Part shown: positions 9,338 through 15,784 of the stretch, piece by piece
Layout: each line of letters begins with the position of its first letter
Position numbering within the stretch: position 1 is the stretch's first letter
NCBI RefSeq assembly: GCF_016904675.1
Contig: NZ_CP070228.1
Coordinates: forward strand, 806,001-870,000
Direction: 5' to 3'
Origin: Arcanobacterium phocisimile
GTDB taxonomy: Bacteria > Actinomycetota > Actinomycetes > Actinomycetales > Actinomycetaceae
Length of the DNA stretch: 64,000 nt
The notes under the pieces: model-generated
Databases searched by the model: none
What the model was told of the DNA's origin: nothing
Seen by the model: only the letters and a program-made list of their open reading frames with translations
Position numbers and translations under genes: made by a program

Positions 9338-10116
9338 CGCCTACGCAAACCGGCCACAAACAGGTACACAAGAGCAGGGATGATCATCCATGCAATTAGT
9401 AACCAGAATGAGGCTACTACACTGAAAGGCCCCTGCGCTGGGTCGTAAAAGGCAAACGACTTTCCGCCAATCAATGGAAGCGCGTTGTGCAGAGGTGGAA
9501 GTAGGCGCATGAACACTCCTGCGAGTGACACCATGAATAAGCCAATTAGGATAATGATCGAGGTGAAAAGTCGTTGAGTGATAGCTGAAATAGCCAATGC
9601 GAGCGTGGTAAAGAGAAGGGAAAATACAAATACTCGCAAACATACCGCAAATGCATCCACAACCGACACCTGGGATTGCCCTGCGGGGTCGAGAAGAATT
9701 AGACAAACAGCAAAGTTAATTATCGCTGCACATAACGTGGTCAGGATTGACCATAAACCCATGCATGCAATAGTGCCAATTCTTCGCGCCATAAGACTTC
9801 CTGGAATCAAAATGGCTTCTTCGTGATCACCATGAATATATTCCAAGTTAGCCAGATACGCCACGGCAAGAGGTATGAAAATCACTGCGGATTGATACAC
9901 CGGTCCAAGATACCCTTCGCTGAGTAGCGTTGCGAGAGGTTTGCTCGCCAACGAGGGATCCAACTGTTGCGATTCCAAGTCTCCAACGAGTACTGCGTTG
10001 ATCACACCGATATTAATTACAGAAAATACGAGGCTGAGTATTGCAACAGGAAGCATAGCCAAATACGCCTCTGTCATACTCCAGAAACGAATGAACTCTG
10101 ATTTAATTGGTTTCAC
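9334..10116 (-). CDS. ABC-2 type permease, second immunity-like subunit
   Basis: A 260-aa membrane protein with about six transmembrane segments. It starts with a short cytoplasmic helix (KPIKSEFIRFWSM), then AYLAMLPVAILSLVFSVINI, an external loop to about residue 75, and further hydrophobic stretches (IIILIGLFMVSLAGVFM near 190, then VASFWLLIAWMIIPALVYLF). The GTG start has AGGAG 6 bases upstream. It lies 9 bases after the ATPase gene and overlaps the next permease, so the three are translated together. It probably forms a heteromeric transporter with its neighbours. Confidence 0.75.
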   Translation of the reverse strand: MKPIKSEFIRFWSMTEAYLAMLPVAILSLVFSVINIGVINAVLVGDLESQQLDPSLASKPLATLLSEGYLGPVYQSAVIFIPLAVAYLANLEYIHGDHEEAILIPGSLMARRIGTIACMGLWSILTTLCAAIINFAVCLILLDPAGQSQVSVVDAFAVCLRVFVFSLLFTTLALAISAITQRLFTSIIILIGLFMVSLAGVFMRLLPPLHNALPLIGGKSFAFYDPAQGPFSVVASFWLLIAWMIIPALVYLFVAGLRRR

Positions 10117-10125
10117 AAGTCACTC

Positions 10126-10824
10126 CTAATTTTCGGCGTGATTTAATGTGAAGTATGCCTGCTCAAGAGACAAGTACTGCTCTTTGAGTTGGTCCCGAGA
10201 AACTTGCTCGACGATTTTCCCTTTGTGGAGAAATACGAAATCGGTTGCTAGCTGCTCGAGCTCGTTCATCAAATGGCTCGTAATGAGAATAGTCTTTCCC
10301 TCACTCGAGAACTTCGTAAGGAAATCACGAAGCCACCGGATTCCTTCCGGATCCAAGCCATTGACAGGTTCGTCCAAAACGAGTACATCAGGATCGCCGA
10401 GTAACGCACTAGCGATTCGAAGTCGCTGCTTCATTCCAAGTGAATATGCTTTAATCCGCCTACGTTCAGCACCAGCCAACCCAACATACTCAAGCTTCTC
10501 CACACATGACTGCTTGTCGATACCCTTCGCAGCAGCAATCCAACACAGTTGATCAATTGCGCGCCGAGATGGGTGTGGAATCATAGTGTCTAAGGAAACG
10601 CCGACTTCACTGTCTTTGGAGAACTCAGCGTATGGCTTTCCACCGATAATAGCTTCACCCGAAGTCGCTTTCTCCAAATTTAGGAGAATGCGTAATAGTG
10701 TCGATTTACCCGAACCATTCGGGCCTACAAGGCTAACAATTGAGCCCCTAGGGACGGTAAACGATAGTCCATCAAGCACTCGAGTGTTCCCGAATGTCTT
10801 ACAGACATCTTGAAATTCAATCAC
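10126..10824 (-). CDS. ABC transporter ATP-binding protein, BcrA/LanF-like
   Basis: A 232-aa soluble ATPase: Walker A GPNGSGKS near residue 35, signature region YSLGMKQRLRIASALLGDP, Walker B VLVLDEPVNGLDP and H-loop ITSHLMNEL. The degenerate signature (SLGMKQR in place of LSGGQ) is typical of the BcrA/CcmA-like group that drives antibiotic and bacteriocin self-resistance. GTG start with GGAGG 6 bases upstream; it overlaps the end of the leader-peptidase gene by 8 bases. With the two permeases that follow it resembles LanFEG, which removes bacteriocins from the producer's membrane. That role is inference. Confidence 0.85.
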   Translation of the reverse strand: MIEFQDVCKTFGNTRVLDGLSFTVPRGSIVSLVGPNGSGKSTLLRILLNLEKATSGEAIIGGKPYAEFSKDSEVGVSLDTMIPHPSRRAIDQLCWIAAAKGIDKQSCVEKLEYVGLAGAERRRIKAYSLGMKQRLRIASALLGDPDVLVLDEPVNGLDPEGIRWLRDFLTKFSSEGKTILITSHLMNELEQLATDFVFLHKGKIVEQVSRDQLKEQYLSLEQAYFTLNHAEN

Positions 10825-11236
10825 GAATTCCTCCAGTTTGTAAACTAATCATAAACTTAGATAAGTCAAGTTTTTCTCCAACAGGTTGGTTATCGAATTC
10901 CACCCATGCGTGAGCAATAAAAGGATTAACTCGAAAACCAGTGCGCCAAACCAGGGGTAACGAATAGAAACGTGCAAGTAGCATCATAGCGACTGACCGT
11001 TGAAGGCACCCATTGCCAGCACAGCGCGGGCTTACGCTGTTTATCGCGTTACGAAGATGCTGAGCTTGTGCGTATGTTGCTTCCCCTTTTCGCACGGACA
11101 CTCTAGTCAAGACTCGCAGTAACTGGTTCGGTTTGAGTTTTACGAGCCAGAATGCGCTGATTGTTGCCAGTTTCGTTATAAGAGTTTCCTTCACATTCAG
11201 TTTGACTCGTTCTTCCATGTAGACCGGTGAACTCAC
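10817..11236 (-). CDS. Lasso peptide leader peptidase (B2, transglutaminase-like)
   Basis: A 139-aa cysteine protease of the transglutaminase-like lasso B2 family, which cuts the leader off the precursor. The expected catalytic Cys is C77 in GNGCLQRSVAMMLLARF, the His is H109 in FIAHAWVEF, and the Asp is D115 or D124 further on. Length is normal for the split actinobacterial form, whose recognition domain is the separate B1 protein. The GTG start overlaps the B1 stop (GTGA), so translation is coupled. It would act with B1 and the cyclase on the peptide encoded at 13417-13545. Confidence 0.92.
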   Translation of the reverse strand: MSSPVYMEERVKLNVKETLITKLATISAFWLVKLKPNQLLRVLTRVSVRKGEATYAQAQHLRNAINSVSPRCAGNGCLQRSVAMMLLARFYSLPLVWRTGFRVNPFIAHAWVEFDNQPVGEKLDLSKFMISLQTGGIRD

Positions 11237-11496
11237 TTGCTAGCCTCCAAAATTCCCTGCTCAAGTAATGTATTCAGAATCATTGAATAGTCCATTTGGA
11301 TTTGAGCTATTTCTTCTTCTGGGTAGGTTTCCGCGATATTCTTGACGTACTCTGTAAGAGTTTGACCTGCTACAAGGGAATTAACAAAATCACATGTCGC
11401 AGTGTCTAGGTGAAGATACTCTCCTGAAGAATCAAGAAGAATGATCATGCCGTCTTCGACATGATTCCAAGAGACTCCTTTAGTTTTTTTGTACAT
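11233..11496 (-). CDS. Lasso peptide RRE protein (B1, PqqD-like)
   Basis: An 87-aa PqqD-like RiPP recognition element. It starts MYKKTKGVSWNHVEDGMIIL and continues with LLDSSGEYLHLDTATCDFVN, the usual beta-hairpin followed by helices. The C-terminal half is helical and acidic (YPEEEIAQIQMDYSMILNTL). It would bind the leader motif of the precursor and present it to the peptidase. AAAGGTG ends 6 bases before the ATG at 11496; an upstream in-frame start (11520) would overlap the cyclase gene. It lies 5 bases after the cyclase stop. Confidence 0.92.
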   Translation of the reverse strand: MYKKTKGVSWNHVEDGMIILLDSSGEYLHLDTATCDFVNSLVAGQTLTEYVKNIAETYPEEEIAQIQMDYSMILNTLLEQGILEASK

Positions 11497-11501
11497 ATGA
11501 A

Positions 11502-13280
11502 TCACCTTTCTGACAGCCAAGACTCAAGTGATGCCGCGCGGATTAGAGCATCTAAACTGAAGCCGTCTGCACTAAATCCGTCTATAGTGTGCGTAACTAG
11601 TTGATTATCTAGCAGACCCATATCGCTCAGAATGGAGGAAGGCCCAAGCAGACTTCGAATTCTTGACTTTTCAGAATGAAATTCGTCGAAAGTTGCTGCT
11701 GAGTACTCTCCCTTATCATGCCGACGAAATACATCACTTGAAAGGTTTTGTGGCCAAGTGCGATAAAGTAGCGGTTTTATGGTACGCGCCATAAAACGAT
11801 CCTCAATCCGGAGGGACATGGCTTGAGAAATTACTTGTGGTGAAAGGAACAGTGAAGCGAATGTGCACCTGGCAGGCATGTCCATCATGTTCAAGGCACG
11901 AAGTAGGCGGACGTGTGCAATTACGTCCTCAGCAATGCGGTGCTGTGATCTATCTGGCGCATATGGTTCAGTGAACTTTGTGGCTAGGTCATGTGAAAGC
12001 TGATTAAGGAATGGCCTAAGCGAGTCATTGCAAAATGGCGGAAGTGTCACTGCAGGAATCCAACTCGAATCATACTTATCACTGACGTTGTATTGCTCAG
12101 GGAGAATTTTTATGCCTGTTGCAAGTTCTTCATGTAAAGTACCCTCGCTACGAATAGTCTTTATGAATTGCGATATGGGGAACTTGTTAGCTTTCGCAAA
12201 ACCCAGTGCATTGCGAAAACGTTGTACATATGGCGAGTGGGGGCTTCTGTAATATGACCACGCCATCGCTGAATTTGGACCAACTAATTCGTCTCCTCCA
12301 TGCCCATTCAGGTGCAATGAAGCGCCGAAGCTCTCGCACATATTAGCTAAGCGCGGTGCGAGGGTGATGTAACGGAATGATTCATCAAAGCCAAATTTCA
12401 TTTGGGAACTGATCGTGGATTCCGGCTGACTTAGTACATTCGAGTTTGATACATAGTCAATAGTTTTGTGGTCGCTACCGATATTTTTTGCTATGTGACG
12501 TGCCCAATCGGCATCAGATATATTAGCTATGCCGTTGTCTAAAAATACGGTTTGTAAGTACTTGGTTCTTTGAGCCATTGTGACTGCAGTATATGATGAG
12601 TCTAGCCCTCCTGAGAGGTCGCAAGAAATACGGGGAGAAAGCTGACGTAGGAAATCTGCACGCTCGGAGACTTGGTGAGAAAAAATCTCTGTTAGGTCGC
12701 TAATATGTACGTTTGCTTCAGGTGAAACTGTACAACGTTCGAAGTGAAGCGCCCCATGAACGTCACCACAAATTTTGTAGCCTGGCGGTAAACATAGCAA
12801 GTCCTGCCACATAGTGTGGGTGTCGAATGGGAATGTTTGATTTAAACCCGCAAGAAAAATCGCACAATATTCTTGTGACGGTTGGCGAATTTCCGCACCC
12901 GCCTGCTGGAGGTCAAACCAGAGCTTCGTCCTGTTTCGAGATGTTCTGTCATTTTCCATATAGTATAGAGGGTAAAATCCAAAACGATCCGCTTGAGCTG
13001 TCCAAGTTCCGTCTGAATTGATGTAGAGTATCGTTGCATCTTGACTATCGGGATGCTCACGTAAGTCGGACAATCGTGTGCATTTCAGAGCATAGTCAGC
13101 AATGGTGCTTTGACCTTGCGCGAAAATGTACCAACAATAATCTGAACCCGCGACCACCGAAAGGTAATGTCCTGGCTCAAGATAAGGAATTTCATAGATT
13201 GTCGAGTTCTTTTTATTACAACTCTGCCACTGAGGGAGACACACCTCTACGGTCGCATTTTCGCGAATGTGGAGTTTCAT
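11502..13280 (-). CDS. Lasso peptide cyclase (asparagine-synthetase-like)
   Basis: A 592-aa ATP-dependent macrolactam synthetase of the asparagine synthetase B fold. It would adenylate the acidic side chain and join it to the N-terminal amine of the core peptide. The N-terminal half resembles a glutaminase domain but lacks the catalytic Cys2, as expected for lasso cyclases. The C-terminal half has the PPi loop CDLSGGLDSSYTAVTMAQ and the HLNGHGGDELVGPN segment. The frame is open upstream to 13358. ATG 13280 (MKLHIRENATVEV) is preferred because GGTGA precedes it and because the longer form would run through the two hairpins. First enzyme gene after the precursor. Confidence 0.93.
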   Translation of the reverse strand: MKLHIRENATVEVCLPQWQSCNKKNSTIYEIPYLEPGHYLSVVAGSDYCWYIFAQGQSTIADYALKCTRLSDLREHPDSQDATILYINSDGTWTAQADRFGFYPLYYMENDRTSRNRTKLWFDLQQAGAEIRQPSQEYCAIFLAGLNQTFPFDTHTMWQDLLCLPPGYKICGDVHGALHFERCTVSPEANVHISDLTEIFSHQVSERADFLRQLSPRISCDLSGGLDSSYTAVTMAQRTKYLQTVFLDNGIANISDADWARHIAKNIGSDHKTIDYVSNSNVLSQPESTISSQMKFGFDESFRYITLAPRLANMCESFGASLHLNGHGGDELVGPNSAMAWSYYRSPHSPYVQRFRNALGFAKANKFPISQFIKTIRSEGTLHEELATGIKILPEQYNVSDKYDSSWIPAVTLPPFCNDSLRPFLNQLSHDLATKFTEPYAPDRSQHRIAEDVIAHVRLLRALNMMDMPARCTFASLFLSPQVISQAMSLRIEDRFMARTIKPLLYRTWPQNLSSDVFRRHDKGEYSAATFDEFHSEKSRIRSLLGPSSILSDMGLLDNQLVTHTIDGFSADGFSLDALIRAASLESWLSER

Positions 13281-13306
13281 CAAGCGTTCACCATCAATCT
13301 TTGTAA

Positions 13307-13350
13307 GGTGTCTGGTAGGAAAATACTTCAGCTCTTTCCTACCAGACACC
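13307..13350 (-). promoter_or_regulatory. Hairpin 2 between precursor and cyclase genes
   Basis: Perfect 16-bp inverted repeat: GGTGTCTGGTAGGAAA (13307-13322) with its complement at 13335-13350, loop of 12. It lies next to a second hairpin, between the lasso precursor and its cyclase. It probably reduces read-through or protects the short precursor mRNA, so that precursor exceeds enzymes. Confidence 0.75.
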
Positions 13351-13356
13351 GAAGCC

Positions 13357-13397
13357 ATTGCCTACCTTTCGAAGAATTTCTTCGAAAGGTAGGCAAT
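13357..13397 (-). terminator. Hairpin 1 after the lasso precursor (attenuator-like)
   Basis: Perfect 20-bp inverted repeat (13357-13376 with 13378-13397), 19 bases after the precursor stop. No long T run follows on the minus strand, so it may be a partial terminator or a stabilising stem. The upper stem is AT-rich (TTCTTCGAAA). Confidence 0.75.
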
Positions 13398-13416
13398 AGT
13401 ATCCAGCTGGACTACT

Positions 13417-13545
13417 TTAGAGCCAAGGCCAGTGAATAACGATAAGGGCAGAGAATCCCAGCAGATCCTTCTCGCGGGCCCTGCCTGCACCGTTAGTTAC
13501 GTCTTTGAAGTTGCCAATTTTGGTGATAGTGGGTTTGCGGTACAT
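13417..13545 (-). CDS. Lasso peptide precursor
   Basis: A 42-codon gene too short for ordinary ORF calling. It starts at ATG 13545 behind AAAGGAGA (6 bases upstream) and ends TAA at 13417. The leader is MYRKPTITKIGNFKDVTN and fits the actinobacterial lasso leader pattern exactly: YxxPxIxxxGxFxxxT, with Thr at -2 and Gly at +1. The core starts at Gly19. Residues 19-27 are GAGRAREKD, giving a likely ring from Gly1 to Asp9 (or Glu7). Residues 28-42 are LLGFSALIVIHWPWL, a strongly hydrophobic tail with WPW near the end. It is first in the operon with cyclase, B1, B2 and exporter. I do not recognise the core as a known lasso peptide. Confidence 0.92.
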   Translation of the reverse strand: MYRKPTITKIGNFKDVTNGAGRAREKDLLGFSALIVIHWPWL

Positions 13546-13577
13546 AGTTGTCTCCTTTGAATACTAACCGGCAAACT

Positions 13578-13605
13578 AAATGTGACACGACACTGTGTCA
13601 CATTT
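13578..13605 (-). promoter_or_regulatory. Operator-like palindrome over the lasso operon start site
   Basis: Perfect 11-bp arms AAATGTGACAC and GTGTCACATTT around GACACT. The palindrome starts at the expected transcription start (about 13604) of the promoter at 13611-13637 and lies in the untranslated leader of the precursor gene. It looks like a repressor site. No regulator gene lies in the operon, so the factor is encoded elsewhere. Confidence 0.7.
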
Positions 13606-13610
13606 CGCAT

Positions 13611-13637
13611 ATTATATTAAAAGTGCAGTTTCTGCAA
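13611..13637 (-). promoter_or_regulatory. Lasso operon promoter
   Basis: On the minus strand, a consensus -10 TATAAT occupies 13616-13611, with TTGCAG at 13637-13632 as a candidate -35 (spacer 15, short). A second small inverted repeat TGCAG-TTT-CTGCA (13624-13636) covers the -35 region and may be a further protein site. Confidence 0.65.
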
Positions 13638-13951
13638 GAAGAATTTTGCACGATCTTATCGATCGTATACATACTTAAAGTATATCATTGGACAAATACA
13701 ATATTAAGTGAGATTCGCGAAATCCTTCACCTGGGTATCGTGACTTGCGCACTAACACTTATTAAGAAGTTCTTCCATGCTCAGCCAATGAGTAGATCAC
13801 TATACTGTAATCCAATTTGTGTAAAATTGGCGTGAGCCTTTGTAGCTGGACAGTTCTCATGTGAAAGGACTGTTATGGGGCGGAAGGCTAAGGATCGGCG
13901 TTTGAAGGTTTTACGCATGTATGCGAGAGGCCCTTATCTCTTTTGTCAAGC
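13638..13951. other. AT-rich spacer upstream of the lasso promoter
   Basis: No credible gene. A small hairpin with arms CCAATTT/AAATTGG lies at 13812-13830. At 13874 an ATG opens a 25-codon frame (MGRKAKDRRLKVLRMYARGP) that resembles the start of an IS OrfA and stops at once; it is probably one more IS scrap. The other open frame across 13548-13835 has no family resemblance. Confidence 0.5.
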
Positions 13952-15130
13952 CTAGGCAGCTAGTTTGACGGGTCGGGTTTTGTAGAAAGTCTCGTCTCGG
14001 GTCATGGTGAAGATGACTGCTAGAGGTTTGTGTGCGAGTGCGATGATGGCTTGGTTATGGCGTTTTTTCAGCCAGGCGTTTCTTGTCGTAGTAGCGTCGT
14101 GAGGTCGAATCTGATCGCAGGGAGGTAAAAGCGGAGAGGAACAGGGTTTGTTTGAGGCGTTTGTTGCCCGTGTGGGACACGGTTTCAGATTTCATTGATG
14201 TTCCTGATTGACGAGTTGCGGGTGTCAGTCCGGCATACGAGGCAAGGTGTGTGGCAGAAGCAAATTATTTACCTGCTAGTTCGTCCGATGATGACAGCAC
14301 TGGTCCAGATCCCAACTCCTGGCATGGAGGTGAGGACCGAGTGAAGAGGGTGGTCGCTCACCAGTGCCTCGATCTGGGTTTTTCATGGCGACTCGTTGGC
14401 GGTAGAGTTCATTGAGCGTTGTTGCAAGGTGCGCGATAACAATAGCGGCTGCGTTCGTACCGGTCACGGTCACTGTTTGTGTGGCTAGAGCGTCACGGTT
14501 TTCGTCTGCCGGAGCTTGCCAACGCCGAGCCCCGTTTTTCTTTAGTTTGGCACCAATACGAGCATGGCCAGCTTTCTTCAATTGGTCTGGTACTGGCCAG
14601 GTTTGTAGCATGGCTAGCAGTTGCTTGATGGTCTAGGCGTGGTCCGATTACGCGTTGTATACCGGGGGTGAATCTGAGTAAACAAGCCCCGGATACGGTT
14701 CCTGGTCTGGGTGATGTGTTGGGCGAGATCACCTTATCCAGTGAGCATCCCCAGCTCGGCTTCATCTTCATCAACCATGTGAAGTGGGGGATCGTGGGAG
14801 CTGCTTGAGCGATGATGAACGCATCGCGCTGGTTAGTTTTAGCTTATCCCTGGGTATAGATCCGCGATTGGTCGCATCGTCAAACTAGGTAAGTACGCGA
14901 CCTGTATCCCCAATTGCTTGGGCCACTGCCACAGCCAGCGCGCCGAATTGTTGCTGACTGATCTACCACAACAAGTATTCGGCCAAGGCTGGCAAGCTCA
15001 TCATAAATGTGTCGGAGTTTTTTCTTCATTATTGGGGAAGTGAATGTGAATAGGCTTGATCGCCACTACGATTAATGGCGGTTGCTCAGTGATCAGTCTT
15101 GTCCTGCGTCGATGCTAAGCCAGATATCGA
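13952..15130 (-). pseudogene. IS110-family transposase, decayed
   Basis: Read on the minus strand with many frame changes, the region follows an IS110 transposase. Near 15115 it reads GLASTQDKTDHxATAINRSGD, then ILVVVDQSATI (about 14960), DAFIIAQAAPTIPH (about 14800) and RGLLTQIHPRY (about 14670). The Tnp20-like C-terminus follows with KKNGARRWQAP (about 14530), KNAITKPSSHSHT-type text near 14050, and a terminal FYKTRPVKLAA with stop at 13952. Several stops and indels make it non-functional. IS110 elements lack terminal repeats, so the ends cannot be fixed. Confidence 0.78.
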
Positions 15131-15389
15131 AATTTGCCGGTGTCATTGCCTGTCTGGCTTTCAAGAATAAAACCAGTAGACTAGTTGTTAGCTTTAACAG
15201 GTAAACACATCCGTCTTACACCCACGCCTGCGACAGGCATCATATTCCAGTGCCACGCCCCTGATGAACAATCACGAGTGTGTCTGTCCGATCCCGGTGA
15301 CAACACCCCCCGGATCATTGGAATAGACAGGGGAAAGCAACCATGCCGAGATCGTCCAGCCAACAAACCCACCATCGCGCAACTACCAG

Positions 15390-15570
15390 CTTCAGGGCTT
15401 ATCAAAACAGTAACAGGCGTGATTAACGCCCAGTTACTGTCATTCCGACGTGTTCACCGGGGCATGAACCTTGGTCGTCAGGTTAAGGCCGTGTTGTGGT
15501 GATGTAACCTGCCTACTGAATTACCCGCCACGTTAGCACGGATCATACAAAGAGCGGTCATCGACGAACA
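15390..15570 (+). pseudogene. IS1249/IS256-like transposase scrap
   Basis: The frame ending at 15502 contains INAQLLSFRRVHRGMNLGRQ followed by VKAVLW, which aligns with INSPLRELLRRHRGMSIDHR and IRAVSW of the intact transposase at 3820-4986. Only this C-terminal segment is recognisable. It shows that an older IS of the same group once lay here. Confidence 0.6.
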
Positions 15571-15720
15571 AATCACTGAATGTATCTAGTGGTAGAACAC
15601 TCAACGAATAGTAGGTGGGATGCGCACCAGTCCACTGAACTGCAGGCGAGAATAGATACTCGCTGTAACAACCAGGGATGATTCCACTGGCACGTTTTAG
15701 GCCTTGAATCCTAAATGCGA
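15571..15720. other. Unassigned IS-derived or degraded sequence
   Basis: Between the IS256-type scrap and the hairpin at 15721 no gene can be supported. The same is true of 15131-15389. A short stretch near 15640 (AGGCGAGAATAGATACTCGC) resembles one near 19360 (AGGCGAGAATCGATACTCTC), so both may come from the same decayed element. Confidence 0.4.
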
Positions 15721-15768
15721 GTGTCGGTTGTTCTCAGAAAACAAATGTTTTCTGAGAACAACCGACAC
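15721..15768 (-). terminator. Long hairpin after the TrlF-type gene
   Basis: Perfect 23-bp inverted repeat (15721-15743 with 15746-15768) with only two bases between the arms. It starts 17 bases after the stop of the gene at 15785. No T run follows, so it may act as an mRNA-stabilising stem or protein-binding palindrome rather than a classical terminator. Confidence 0.6.
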
Positions 15769-15784
15769 CTTCACTGGTGACAAG

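Noticed and set aside
11502-13358. Cyclase starting at 13358 (618 residues)
   Set aside because: This would place both intergenic hairpins inside the coding sequence; residues before MKLHIREN do not look like the family's N-terminus.
13417-13545. Alternative core start at Gly21 with a seven-residue ring
   Set aside because: It puts the conserved Thr at -4 instead of -2; kept only as a minor option.
13548-13835. 95-codon open frame on the plus strand opposite the lasso promoter
   Set aside because: No family resemblance, no Shine-Dalgarno, and it runs through the promoter and operator of the lasso operon.
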